DNA of 64,000 bases from Chitinophaga cymbidii (lineage in GTDB: Bacteria > Bacteroidota > Bacteroidia > Chitinophagales > Chitinophagaceae), in contig NZ_BKAU01000006.1 of the NCBI RefSeq assembly GCF_007992715.1, positions 1-64,000 of the forward strand, written 5' to 3'. Made by a program: the position numbers and the translations under genes. Numbering within the stretch: position 1 is the stretch's first letter; the number at the start of each line of letters is the position of its first letter. Positions 9,154-17,941 of this stretch are shown piece by piece. The notes under the pieces were generated by a model. It was not told the origin of the DNA. It searched no databases and saw only the letters and a program-made list of their open reading frames with translations.

Positions 9154-12100
9154 TTACTTGGATTCCTGCCGGAGGCGTTGCTGTTTTTCCTTTTTTGTTT
9201 TTCCGAATATTTCCCTGAATTCGTTGTAGTCCATAATGATCATGAACGTCAGTCCCGTTTCCACGATCTGTCCCTGCACAACGGTTTCCGTGAGGTTCCG
9301 CTGGTATGCCCGCAGGCGGTACCTGCCATCCGGAGTGAGCATATATTCGGCGGACACGTCGCCGATCACGGAGCTGGCGTTCTGCCCCTGCGTCTGTGCG
9401 CCGGAGATGCCGATATTGGAGCCCACGCTTACCGTGAGCCGGTCGTTGAACAGGCGTTTGGATACGTCTACTTTCAGGTTGGTGGCTTCCTGCCTGCTGC
9501 CTTCATCTGTATATGCATCGGAGCTTTGCAGGTCGAAGTTCACATCAAACCCCTTGATGAGGCTGCCGGCCAGGTTGTTCAGCTGTTGGGAAACGAGCTT
9601 GCTTACGCTCCGGCGCGCCATGTCTTCCGCGCCGCTCGTGGCCTTGGTATCCAGCTGGTCGAAAGGATTTTCGGAGATGAAGCGGTTGAGCACCAGCAAT
9701 CCCATCACCTGCTTGTTCAGCTCTGATTCCACCTGGTTGATCTGCTTGATGCGGGTGTAGACCATGCCGTCCAGCAGCCCCTGGTCTTTCTCCGGCATGT
9801 CCAGCTCAAAGGCGATCTCCGGTTTCATCAGTTCCCCGGTGATTTTCAGGAATACTTCCACGGGTACTTTCTGGTTAAAGCGTCCGCGCCGCTGGTCGGT
9901 AGATTTTATCTGGTCCGCCACCAGGTCTGCCGCCACCGCGTTTACATCATACTTGGCGGTAATGTCCACATCCGCGCTCAGCGGATCGCCGTTCCAGATG
10001 ATGGTGCTGCCTTTTTCTATTTTGAATTCACGTTTGATCAGCTGGCTGAGGGACATGGCGTATTTTCCTTCATTGATCTCATACCGCCCGGTGAGGCTCA
10101 TCTTGCTGCTGGGGTCCATCGTGAGGTTGAGCGTGGCATTGCCTTTTACTTCCAGGAAGTCGCCGTTTGACTGGTCGATGACGAGTTTGAGGGTGGATTG
10201 CGGGTTGACTTCTATATCGCCCGAGAATACAAACCCCTTAATGCCGGAACTCCTGCTCTTCGCCGTATCCGTCACGCGGAAAGAGGTATCGATCACCGGC
10301 GCCGCGGGGTCCCAGAATTCGATCACACCTTCCCGGCTGGCAATGCCCGGTTCCTCTTCCGGTATCATCACGGTAACGTTCGATTTCTCGCGCAGCTTCA
10401 GGTTCATTTCCACTCTCGGCAGGTCCATCGTACCGCGGATGCGGGCGCGCACGTCCACATAAGCAGGACCGTAGTAGAACTGATCGGGATCGTTGGTGGC
10501 AGGCCCCAATGCCTGGAAGTTGTCCGCATCCAGGTTAAGGTTCAGCTGAAAGGCGGTAAGGTCCCTCGTGAGTATTTCCCCGTTCAGCACGGCTTCATTG
10601 CCGGAGCTGTCCGCAATCACAAAATTATTGAAGCGCACGCCGCGGTCGTCCAGCGTCAGGTCTTCAGAAGGCAGCTGTACGATGCTGTTGATGGCCGTCA
10701 CCCTGCCTTTCACTTTTTCAAAGTGCATGCTGCCGCGGATCACCGGTTGATCCGTAGTGCCCCTTACCGTAGCGTTGCCGGTCAGGTGCCCGCTCATCGA
10801 CGTGACGTTCCCGAAGGTGAACGCTTCGATGCTTTGCATGTTCAGTTTTGCAATGTCCAGCCGGAAATCCAATTGTTCCGCGTAAGTGCCTTGCAGCCGC
10901 ACGTCGTTATCGTTCCCCTGGATTGTTGCGTCCAATTGCACGGCCTTTTCCGCGGTGGTGCTGGCGGTCAGCGCCAGCTGCCCGATCTTCGAGCCCATCA
11001 CGGCGAGGCTGTCGATGTTCAGCTTGCCATCTATCAGCGGTGTTTGCGCGAGGTTGGTAACAGTGATGCTGCCGTTGCTGATGCCTTCGGCGAGCGCGGT
11101 ATCTTTTTCTATCAGGCTGGTGACGGTGCTTAAACGGAAGTCTTTCAGGCTGACGGTGAGGTCGGGCAGGGGGGAGGATTGTGCGGGCGGACTGCTGGTG
11201 ATCTTCAGCTCCTGCGGGCCCTTTTGTATCCCGATGTCCGCAAAAGCCACGCCGCCGTTCTGTATCAGCAGCCGGTTATCCCCGGCGGCGGACCAGGTCT
11301 GGCGGTTCAGCACCAGTTCTTTCTTCAGCGAGATCAGCAGGCTGTCGTTCTGCAGGAAGCTGACCAGCCCTCCCAGGCTGTACTTCGGCTTTTCATTCTG
11401 TTCACCCATCACCAGTCCCCAATCCAGCGTGCCCGCTTTGGCGCTAACGTCAACGGTAGTACGCTGCAGCGGCAGCTGCGGATGATGCAGCCGGCCCAGC
11501 AATATGTTCGCTTCCATCTGCGATGTGTCCGCGGAAACATCCACCAGCAGCGTATCTACTTCAAAAGAATCCACCCGGATATGCGGCAGTGCAAAGCGGG
11601 CGGAAAGCAGGCTGCTGTCTGTTTGCAGCCGTCCTTCCATCGTCAGTGGTTTGGGCAGCTCAATGTCCGGCAGCAGCTTGCGTAATGATTTGGGTATGGA
11701 AAGGCTGCCGGAGAATTGCAGCCACTGGCTTTCTGTGTTAGCCATGGATGGCGGTGCGCCTTCCGCTTCAAGGTGACGGGTAACGAGGTCGCCTGCCGCC
11801 GCCGCAAATGTCTGGTAATTGAAATCACCCGTAGCGGCGATGTACCCGAACGGCCCCACCAGGCTGACTTTTTGCAGACCCTCGTCCACCGCGGCTTTGA
11901 ACAGGATGCTGTCCATCACGTACATCTCCTTGTCGTCCATCAGCTGGATCTTGTGGATGGCCGCATACCCGCTCAGCTTGCGCGGAGCAAGGTTGTCCAG
12001 CTCCGCATCCAGGCAGGTGCGCACCGTCATGGGCGAGGTGGTGAAGTTGGTGGCGTAGAGGTCCAGCCTGTCCAGGTCCGCCTTCGCCACAATGGCGGGG

Positions 12101-14175
12101 TTCAGTGAATCCAGCTTGCCGGAAATATCGAAGCGCGCTTTGGCGCTGGTATCATTGATGGAGCCCTTCGCCGCGTACGCACTGTTGGCCAGCGAGGCAT
12201 CCATTTTAATATCGCGGTAGGTATAACGGTTATAGGTAAACGATTGTATGCCGATGCTGGCTTTGGCCGCGGCGGTATTCGGGTCGGTGCCTTTCCCGTT
12301 GGCGGTCACGTTGCCGGTGAGGCTGCCCATCGTGGTATCTCCCAGCAGGCGGCCTACCTGCAACCCGTCGATGTTCAGCGCGGCATTGTAACGGATCTTT
12401 TGCATGTCCATAAAATGCTCCAGCTCTCCTTTGAGACTGGCGTTACCAAGCTCCGTATTCAGCCGGAGATCGGGCCGCAGCAGCTGCATACCGCCGCGGA
12501 TGCTGCCGTTGACGGCCAGCCGGTTGGGCAGCTGCATGGAGGCGGGCAAAGTATTGGCGGGCAGCCAGGAACGGACGCCGCGGTCGCTGCTCAATATTTT
12601 CAATGTCACCAGGTCGGCGCCCATCCGGTCCGGATCGGTCACCTGGTAAGCGGTGCCTTTGACGTACAGGTAGTTCTGATCATTATCTTTTATTTCGATG
12701 CCGGGGATGCTCAGCTGCGCCAGGCTGCCGCCGAGCTTGCCGTGCAGCGCGATGCGCTTTTTCCACAAGGGCTGCAGGGCGGTATCGTTCCGCATGTCCG
12801 GTATAAAGAAAAGCGCTTCCTCCATCACTAACGTAGACGGCCGTACGTCCGCGTCGATCTTCAGCAGGGGCAGCTGGTCGGATAAAGTGGACCAGGATTC
12901 CGTCTGCAGGTACACGTCCGCATCGATGCGGCTGTCCGCTGTCTGCAGCAGGAGGCCGGACAGCTTTGCTTCCTGGTTGGTGTACAGCACCTTGCCTTCC
13001 AGCTGCTGCAGCACCAGGCCGCTTTGTTCCCGCATGGAGCCTTTGTGGATCGTTGCCAGCGCGCTGTCCGCATTGTACGAGATGTCTTCCGCGTCCAGCA
13101 CCAGCTTTTGAATGTTCAGGTGGCTGTAGTCGAGCGCGTTGGCGTACCGGATGCGGGGTGTTAGATGATCGTTCATCGCAAAATCCAGTTCATCTACCTG
13201 CAAGGTCTTCGCCGTCACCCGCCAGGTATTCGGCGCGCTGTCCAGCGTATCTTCCACCACGGTCACCGTATCCAGCCCACGCCGGAAATCCAGGCTGGTA
13301 GCGCTTTGCTTCAGCACGAGGGCGTCAGCCGTCACCAGCGTCCGCAACAGGTCGAACTGCGCTTTCTTTAATTCTAGTGTGCCGATGCGCCCTTCGTTGG
13401 ACAATCCACCGGCCTCATCGCTGTAAGACCATTGACTGTTCCGGATTACCAGTTCGCGCGCATAAAGGTCCAGCGGCGTTGCGGAAGTATCGGCCGGCTC
13501 CTCTTCTTCGGGAGCGGGACGGTATAGCTGCTGAATGCTGGCCTGCAGGCCGTCCAGCAAAAAATTGCGCAGGTGGTATGTCCCGTATTCCGGTTGCAGC
13601 TCGTCCGGCGTCACTTCCAGCTGCTGCAGCCGCACGGAGGCCAGCATGCCGCCAAGGGTATCGTTGAACCGCACGGTAATACGTTCCAGCGCCACGTTGC
13701 CGATATTATATTTTAAGGTGGTGCCCGATTCTTCGATCAATGTGTCTTCTTCCGCGGAAGGGGAACTGAACGCATCTATGACGAACTGGTAGTTGAAAGC
13801 GGAGTCGTTTGCCGGGCGGTAGATGTTCACCACGGCGTCTTCCCAGGTAAGGGACCGCACATTCAGCTCATTGCCGAACAGGGAGAAGAGATTGTAACGG
13901 ACGGACAGCTCGCGGCTGGAAAGCAGGGTGTCTTTCCGGGTATCGCCCACAAACACGTCATCCAGACGGATGGCATTGAACCAGGTAATACGCAGCCCAC
14001 CGATGCGCACATCTGTTTTCAGCTGGTCCCGCAAATAGGATTCGGCCTTGTTGCGCACGAAATGCTGTACAACCGGCAGTTGCAATAATAGTAACAGGAG
14101 AATGGGCAGCAACAACAAGGTCAATAAACTACCAACGATCCATCGAACGATCTTTTTCCGGCGGGGGGCACTCAC
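9154..14175 (-). CDS. tamB: TamB, translocation and assembly module inner-membrane protein
   Basis: This 1673-residue protein has one N-terminal membrane anchor (IVGSLLTLLLLPILLLLLLQL) after the basic start MSAPRRKKIVR. Then comes a very long beta-rich AsmA/TamB-like periplasmic region typical of bridge proteins that carry lipid or proteins between membranes. The last 400 residues form the DUF490/TamB domain (IRGTMDLPRVEMNLKLREKSNV, NLTMDPSSKMSLTGRYEINEGKY, LVLNRFISENPFD). The length is normal for Bacteroidota TamB. It is the first gene of the tamB-tamL operon. It is divergent from the DUF6089 gene, with about 230 bases between the two start codons. Confidence 0.92.
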   Translation of the reverse strand: MSAPRRKKIVRWIVGSLLTLLLLPILLLLLLQLPVVQHFVRNKAESYLRDQLKTDVRIGGLRITWFNAIRLDDVFVGDTRKDTLLSSRELSVRYNLFSLFGNELNVRSLTWEDAVVNIYRPANDSAFNYQFVIDAFSSPSAEEDTLIEESGTTLKYNIGNVALERITVRFNDTLGGMLASVRLQQLEVTPDELQPEYGTYHLRNFLLDGLQASIQQLYRPAPEEEEPADTSATPLDLYARELVIRNSQWSYSDEAGGLSNEGRIGTLELKKAQFDLLRTLVTADALVLKQSATSLDFRRGLDTVTVVEDTLDSAPNTWRVTAKTLQVDELDFAMNDHLTPRIRYANALDYSHLNIQKLVLDAEDISYNADSALATIHKGSMREQSGLVLQQLEGKVLYTNQEAKLSGLLLQTADSRIDADVYLQTESWSTLSDQLPLLKIDADVRPSTLVMEEALFFIPDMRNDTALQPLWKKRIALHGKLGGSLAQLSIPGIEIKDNDQNYLYVKGTAYQVTDPDRMGADLVTLKILSSDRGVRSWLPANTLPASMQLPNRLAVNGSIRGGMQLLRPDLRLNTELGNASLKGELEHFMDMQKIRYNAALNIDGLQVGRLLGDTTMGSLTGNVTANGKGTDPNTAAAKASIGIQSFTYNRYTYRDIKMDASLANSAYAAKGSINDTSAKARFDISGKLDSLNPAIVAKADLDRLDLYATNFTTSPMTVRTCLDAELDNLAPRKLSGYAAIHKIQLMDDKEMYVMDSILFKAAVDEGLQKVSLVGPFGYIAATGDFNYQTFAAAAGDLVTRHLEAEGAPPSMANTESQWLQFSGSLSIPKSLRKLLPDIELPKPLTMEGRLQTDSSLLSARFALPHIRVDSFEVDTLLVDVSADTSQMEANILLGRLHHPQLPLQRTTVDVSAKAGTLDWGLVMGEQNEKPKYSLGGLVSFLQNDSLLISLKKELVLNRQTWSAAGDNRLLIQNGGVAFADIGIQKGPQELKITSSPPAQSSPLPDLTVSLKDFRLSTVTSLIEKDTALAEGISNGSITVTNLAQTPLIDGKLNIDSLAVMGSKIGQLALTASTTAEKAVQLDATIQGNDNDVRLQGTYAEQLDFRLDIAKLNMQSIEAFTFGNVTSMSGHLTGNATVRGTTDQPVIRGSMHFEKVKGRVTAINSIVQLPSEDLTLDDRGVRFNNFVIADSSGNEAVLNGEILTRDLTAFQLNLNLDADNFQALGPATNDPDQFYYGPAYVDVRARIRGTMDLPRVEMNLKLREKSNVTVMIPEEEPGIASREGVIEFWDPAAPVIDTSFRVTDTAKSRSSGIKGFVFSGDIEVNPQSTLKLVIDQSNGDFLEVKGNATLNLTMDPSSKMSLTGRYEINEGKYAMSLSQLIKREFKIEKGSTIIWNGDPLSADVDITAKYDVNAVAADLVADQIKSTDQRRGRFNQKVPVEVFLKITGELMKPEIAFELDMPEKDQGLLDGMVYTRIKQINQVESELNKQVMGLLVLNRFISENPFDQLDTKATSGAEDMARRSVSKLVSQQLNNLAGSLIKGFDVNFDLQSSDAYTDEGSRQEATNLKVDVSKRLFNDRLTVSVGSNIGISGAQTQGQNASSVIGDVSAEYMLTPDGRYRLRAYQRNLTETVVQGQIVETGLTFMIIMDYNEFREIFGKTKKEKQQRLRQESK

Positions 14176-14295
14176 GTATTAATTCGGTTTTATGGTTTTA
14201 AGTCAATCAGGAATCTCAAATATCATACCCGCCACAAAAATAAGGGTTTATGCCCGATGGATACGCTAAAGGCTTTTATTATCATATCTTTATAA

Positions 14296-14326
14296 TTGTA
14301 ATAAAGAGGAAAATTGTATAATTTAG
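14296..14326 (+). promoter_or_regulatory. Candidate Bacteroidota promoter for the DUF6089 gene
   Basis: TTG at 14296-14298, a 20-base spacer, then TAATTTAG at 14319-14326, one base off the TAnnTTTG -7 box. The spacing equals that of the tRNA-Leu promoter at 26026-26056. Transcription would start near 14332, only a few bases before the ATG at 14339, which supports a downstream translation start. Confidence 0.45.
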
Positions 14327-14407
14327 TCCCCGATTATAATGGAAGCCGATACTATTTCCGGTGTCTGCCGCGTTCTTATAATCGGTAACCTATTAAACCA
14401 TACTACA

Positions 14408-15265
14408 TTGAAAAAGATCCTTGGATTTGTTTTGATGCTTTCAACCCCGGTTTTCACGTACGCACAGGATTGGCATGTTGGCCTTATAGGCGGGATCAGT
14501 AATTATAGCGGAGACCTGAACGAAAAACGTGTTGACTTCAAATATACCCGCCCCATGGTAGGGCTGATGGTAAAAAAAGACATCAACCGCTTCCTGACCC
14601 TGCGGGGGGGCTTCAGTTTCGGTATGATCGCCGGAGCGGACAGCACCAATAAAAGCGCTGCGCTTGTAGCCCGTAACCTCAGCTTCCGTTCTCCCATCTG
14701 GGAAGGGCACCTGGGCGCAGAACTGAATATTCTCGACATCGACGATAAAGGTTTTACGCCTTACATTTTTGCGGGCGTATCCCTGTTCAGCTTTTATCCC
14801 ACCACGCGGGATTCCGCGGGTAACAAGATCGCGTTGCGCCGCCTGAGCACAGAAGGGCAGGGGCTTCCGCAGTACCCTGAAAGAGGGAACCAGTATGCGC
14901 TGCACCAGATATCCATTCCCTTCGGCGTGGGCTTCAAATATATTTTCACAGAGAAATTTACACTTGGCATAGAAACCGGTCTGCGCGCCACTTTCACCGA
15001 TTACCTGGACGATGTGAGCACAACGTATATCGATCAGAATACGTTGCTTGCCGAAAGGGGACAGACGGCGGTGGACTTCGCCTGGCGCGGCGATGAAGGC
15101 AGCGGAAAATTTACGCCATCGCCTTATCCGATGGACGGCGCACAGCGTGGTTCACCGAAGTACAAGGACTGGTATATTTTCACCGGCATCACCGTTATGT
15201 ACCGCATCGGCGGCGGCAACGGCATGCGCAGCACCAATTTCTCGCGCTGCCCGCGGGTAAACTGA
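14408..15265 (+). CDS. DUF6089 family outer-membrane beta-barrel protein (PorG-like)
   Basis: The frame can be read from an ATG at 14339, but those first 23 residues look unlike protein. The TTG at 14408 yields a textbook signal peptide (MKKILGFVLMLSTPVFTYAQ), so I place the start there; the protein is then 285 residues. The mature part begins DWHVGLIGGISNYSGDLNEKR and shows barrel strands such as GVGFKYIFTEKFTLGIETGLR. Its end (GITVMYRIGG) is followed by a short Cys-containing tail. DUF6089 includes proteins annotated as type IX PorG-like components; that link is from general knowledge and is not proven here. It stands alone with its own candidate promoter and a strong terminator. Confidence 0.8.
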   Translation: MKKILGFVLMLSTPVFTYAQDWHVGLIGGISNYSGDLNEKRVDFKYTRPMVGLMVKKDINRFLTLRGGFSFGMIAGADSTNKSAALVARNLSFRSPIWEGHLGAELNILDIDDKGFTPYIFAGVSLFSFYPTTRDSAGNKIALRRLSTEGQGLPQYPERGNQYALHQISIPFGVGFKYIFTEKFTLGIETGLRATFTDYLDDVSTTYIDQNTLLAERGQTAVDFAWRGDEGSGKFTPSPYPMDGAQRGSPKYKDWYIFTGITVMYRIGGGNGMRSTNFSRCPRVN

Positions 15266-15327
15266 TTTTGGCATGATGGTTGTTGATATCAGCGTATCAC
15301 CCCCAATCAAGTCCAAATAGAAAAAGC

Positions 15328-15361
15328 AAAGATTGTCCGTTTACGCGGGCAATCTTTTTTT
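15328..15361 (+). terminator. Rho-independent terminator after the DUF6089 gene
   Basis: Stem AAAGATTGTCCG (15328-15339) pairs with CGGGCAATCTTT (15346-15357) with one G-U pair and loop TTTACG, followed by a run of T. The 250-base gap around it (15266-15519) holds nothing else that I can identify. Confidence 0.85.
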
Positions 15362-15519
15362 ATGGACATTCCAATCATGATAACCTCCAAATGCTTGCTG
15401 GTAAAGGACTGTGGAAGAATGTCAACACATTGGCATACTTCTTGAATTTACGGTAGCAGGTTCAGCCGCCAACATCAAAAGGGGATGAACGAAAAGAAGT
15501 GAATCTAAAACAGCAGGTT

Positions 15520-15834
15520 ATGAAACAGTTACTTCTGATGACGCTCCTCCTCGGAGCAACGATTGCAGTGCAGGCACAGCGAAGAGATCATCATCACCAT
15601 CCATCGAAAAAGCATTATCATCATGACGACAGACGGGGCAAAGGGCATTACAAGCATAAAAAATACGTGAAGTACCGCGACCGTGATTACTATGATTACA
15701 GGGATTACAGAAGGCGTGATTGCAGGAACGATCATGTGGTAGTAGTCCATCCCGGTATTCCTTTCCCTCCTCCGCCTCCTCCGCTGCCAATTCCGCGCAG
15801 GCCGAGGATTACGGGAGTGATCGTGATCCGTTAA
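15520..15834 (+). CDS. Small secreted His/Arg/Tyr-rich protein
   Basis: A GTG at 15499 is in frame, but the ATG at 15520 gives a clean signal peptide (MKQLLLMTLLLGATIAVQAQ), so the protein is 104 residues. The mature peptide is extremely basic and polar: a HHHH run, KHYHHDD, KHKKYVKYRDRDYYDYRDYRRRD, one Cys, then a proline tract (PFPPPPPPLPIPRRPR) and a short hydrophobic end. It resembles low-complexity His-rich secreted proteins often found singly in Chitinophagaceae. His clusters suggest metal binding or surface interaction, but no family with a known function is recognised. It has its own terminator immediately downstream. Confidence 0.65.
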   Translation: MKQLLLMTLLLGATIAVQAQRRDHHHHPSKKHYHHDDRRGKGHYKHKKYVKYRDRDYYDYRDYRRRDCRNDHVVVVHPGIPFPPPPPPLPIPRRPRITGVIVIR

Positions 15835-15859
15835 TATTTCTGATATCACAATAAGTGCC

Positions 15860-15887
15860 AGGTCCGGTTCTCCGGACCTTTTTTTTA
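15860..15887 (+). terminator. Rho-independent terminator after the His-rich gene
   Basis: Perfect stem AGGTCCGG (15860-15867) and CCGGACCT (15872-15879) with a TTCT loop and an uninterrupted T run. It sits 25 bases after the stop codon and faces the convergent membrane-protein gene. Confidence 0.92.
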
Positions 15888-15914
15888 TTCGGAGCAGCGC
15901 CGGCCTGGTAATTT

Positions 15915-16313
15915 TTACAGCAGAAGCAGCACGGCAACGGCTGTCACCAGCACAGACAAGAGCAGCCTGAACTGGCTGTTGAAGCGCAATATGCGCCCGA
16001 TGCTGAAGCACACCACGCCTGCGGCGAGACCGGCCAGCACCTTGAAGCCGATCGCAAAATAACGCATGACATCCGGGGAAAGGTCCAGGAAAAAGAAGGT
16101 GGCGAGTAAAGCGATCACCAGCAGCGTGCCACCTATGACCGTTCCGCCGTTGTTCGTGGAAGCTTTATAATTTCCGAAATAGCTTCCCCAGGCTTTCCTG
16201 CTCATTTCGGCGTGGTACTTTTCGTACCTGCCCGCACTTGTGGTGGGCTCGTAGGACCAGCCGCCTGCCACGGCCTGCCGTGCTTTTCGTACATCATCTT
16301 GTTCGGAGTCCAT
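15915..16313 (-). CDS. Small membrane protein of unknown function
   Basis: This is a 132-residue protein. The N-terminal 58 residues are soluble and charged (MDSEQDDVRKARQAVAGGW, then YEKYHAEMSRKAW). Three hydrophobic helices follow: GGTLLVIALLATFFFL, FKVLAGLAAGVVCFSIG and LLLSVLVTAVAVLLLL. The last helix runs to the C-terminus. I do not recognise a family. The gene is monocistronic, converges on the His-rich gene, and has no close upstream partner. Confidence 0.55.
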   Translation of the reverse strand: MDSEQDDVRKARQAVAGGWSYEPTTSAGRYEKYHAEMSRKAWGSYFGNYKASTNNGGTVIGGTLLVIALLATFFFLDLSPDVMRYFAIGFKVLAGLAAGVVCFSIGRILRFNSQFRLLLSVLVTAVAVLLLL

Positions 16314-16559
16314 ATGAATCAGTTTTGGTTACGTGAAATCAGTGCCGGTCTTTTAACCAGCGCTTTTTGGGGCGGTTCTTCATATGGAGTATGGGAATGA
16401 TTGTTACCTGTAATTTAAATCAAAAAAATCATTTTTCCGCATTGCGCAAATCAAATTTCCAAATACATAAATCACCGTCAACGGATGGGACTACTTTTGT
16501 TGCGGAATTTAAAGACAATCTTTTCTTTATTTATCACGCAATAATTGAGTTGGTCGTAC
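16314..16559. other. Gap upstream of the membrane protein gene
   Basis: This AT-rich stretch should hold the promoter of the minus-strand membrane-protein gene. I see no convincing box and no coding content. It lies beyond the terminator of the RNA candidate to its right. Confidence 0.4.
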
Positions 16560-16561
16560 AA

Positions 16562-16743
16562 GAAAACGGCGCCTTTTTCAAGGCGCCGTAGCTCTTATAA
16601 AGAACTGTGCCCCAAGCTTTCGCTCCGAAGCACAGCCTTTCGGTTTTCCAGTAGAATACTGGTTCCTATCCCCTCAAACCCTCTTTATCATCTCCTCATT
16701 ATCTTCCCTCGCCAAATTTGCCTTCCGCCAAGATTCAAATTGA
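16562..16743 (-). ncRNA. Candidate structured small RNA (unassigned)
   Basis: Read on the minus strand, a perfect -7 box TATCTTTG (16756 down to 16749) is followed by about 150 bases rich in local stems and then a strong terminator. The stems are AATTTG/CAAATT; CCAGTA-TTC-TACTGG (16662 down to 16648); and a long hairpin closed by CTGTGC/GCACAG whose inner stem is capped by a GAAA loop (AGC-GAAA-GCT). The terminator is GGCGCC-TTGAAAAA-GGCGCC followed by TTTTC. Between the stems lies a purine-rich single-stranded segment. No protein frame is supported. Size and layout would fit a 6S-like or other small regulatory RNA, but I could not match a family and no -33 element is visible. Confidence 0.45.
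16565..16590 (-). terminator. Terminator hairpin of the RNA candidate
   Basis: ACGGCGCC (16566-16573) and GGCGCCGT (16582-16589) form a perfect 8-base stem with an 8-base loop. On the minus strand it continues into TTTTCTT. It would also stop read-through from the araC-type gene. Confidence 0.7.
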
Positions 16744-16795
16744 CGACGCAAAGATACGCCGGGGCACAGCCCTGCTGTTAGCCCATACTGGCTAT

Positions 16796-16880
16796 GCAGT
16801 GATCCAAAACGACAGTTGGGAATCAGGCCGCCAGGTAGCGGTCACGCAATGATCTCAAGCGACAATGGGAAACGGCGCCG
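16796..16880. repeat. Imperfect direct repeat behind the AraC-family gene
   Basis: Two copies about 50 bases apart begin GCAGTGATCCAAAACGACAG (16796) and GCAATGATCTCAAGCGACAA (16846), each followed by TGGGAA and a GC-rich stretch. They fall between the stop codon of the AraC-type gene and the candidate small RNA. The meaning is unknown. Confidence 0.4.
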
Positions 16881-16881
16881 G

Positions 16882-17883
16882 TCAGGAGTTCACCAGTGCG
16901 CTGGGCGCCACGGAAAACACGGTCTTGAAGGCTTTCGTGAATTTACCGAGGTTGTTGTAGCCGAGCAGGTACCCCACCTCGGAAACGTTCATCCGCTGCT
17001 GTTCCAGCAGCTCGCGGGCTTTGTGCATGCGCACGTTCTTGTAGAACTGGTAGTAGGTATGACCGTATATCTGCTTGAAAAGGGTCTTGAATTTCGTGGG
17101 AGACATGGCGGCTTTCCGCGCGGCTTCTTCAATAGGGGGGCAAGCATCCTGGTAACCGTCCAGCAAGGCGCGCCTTATTTCCTCAAGCCGGGAGATATCG
17201 TCCGGATGCACCTTCCGCCCCGGCCCGCTGCGGCGCTGTTCCACCCGCAGCAGCAGGTGGTGGCATAGCTCCAGCGCCCGGGAATGCAGCAGCAGGTTGT
17301 TCAGCCGCCCGTCATGCAGGTGTTTGTCGATATCCTTTACGATAGCCATGAATTGCATGTCCAGGCATTCAACATGATAAATTGGCTTCTTGTTGCTGAT
17401 GATGCTTTGCAGCAGCGGCTGCTGCGTTTCGGGTTGCCGGTTGATGAAGTTGCATATCCGTTCATGGGACAAGCCGATAAAAATAATATGATAGTGATAG
17501 GTGGGTTTGAAAATGTAAGAAATGGCGAGGAGGGGAGAGCTGAAGTAGATGCCGTTTTCGCTTCCATAACCCAGTTTGTATTCCCTTTCCCCGGTCATGG
17601 CTTTGATCAGCTGATCGCTGAGGTTGGATGCCAGTACATAGAAACCTGTGCCTGATCCGCTTTGCTGAATGAAGGTGACCGGCCTGCGAAAGGTGGCTTC
17701 TGCCTTGAGCAAATGGAGTCCCGGTTCTATCACGATCCTGTAGAATTCCCCTTTCCCGATTGTATTGTCAAACACCAGCCGGTGTTCGTCAAATGTGGCA
17801 TCCAGTTGAGGCCCGATCTGGGGAAACCAGTATTCGTCGTTCTTATAGCTGACCTGCAAGGGTTTCTGGGTGTTCATAGACAA
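16882..17883 (-). CDS. AraC/XylS family transcriptional regulator
   Basis: This 333-residue protein has an N-terminal sensing region without clear homology (residues 1-220) and a C-terminal double helix-turn-helix from about residue 235. The second half reads PIEEAARKAAMSPTKFKTLFKQIYGHTYYQFYKNVRMHKARELLEQ, then VSEVGYLLGYNNLGKFTKAFKTVF, which fits the AraC signature. The N-terminus contains a hydrophobic SPLLAISYIFKPTYHYHIIFIG stretch that looks structural rather than membrane-spanning. The ligand is unknown. It lies 55 bases downstream of prfC on the same strand but behind prfC's terminator, so it is probably transcribed separately. No target gene is evident from the context. Confidence 0.88.
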   Translation of the reverse strand: MSMNTQKPLQVSYKNDEYWFPQIGPQLDATFDEHRLVFDNTIGKGEFYRIVIEPGLHLLKAEATFRRPVTFIQQSGSGTGFYVLASNLSDQLIKAMTGEREYKLGYGSENGIYFSSPLLAISYIFKPTYHYHIIFIGLSHERICNFINRQPETQQPLLQSIISNKKPIYHVECLDMQFMAIVKDIDKHLHDGRLNNLLLHSRALELCHHLLLRVEQRRSGPGRKVHPDDISRLEEIRRALLDGYQDACPPIEEAARKAAMSPTKFKTLFKQIYGHTYYQFYKNVRMHKARELLEQQRMNVSEVGYLLGYNNLGKFTKAFKTVFSVAPSALVNS

Positions 17884-17904
17884 TAGATACTTCCTGAAAA
17901 TACG

Positions 17905-17941
17905 AAAAAATAATGGTCGCCACGGGGACGACCATTATTTA
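17905..17941 (-). terminator. Rho-independent terminator of prfC
   Basis: On the minus strand AAATAATGGTCG pairs with CGACCATTATTT around a 9-base loop and runs into TTTTTT. The stem overlaps the prfC stop codon and separates prfC from the AraC-type gene. Confidence 0.85.

Noticed and set aside
10198..11133. A 311-codon open frame antisense to tamB
   Set aside because: TamB coding on the opposite strand explains the interval; no signal, domain or start context supports the frame.
14339..14407. ATG at 14339 as start of the DUF6089 gene
   Set aside because: It adds 23 residues without family character before a clean signal peptide and lies almost at the likely transcription start.
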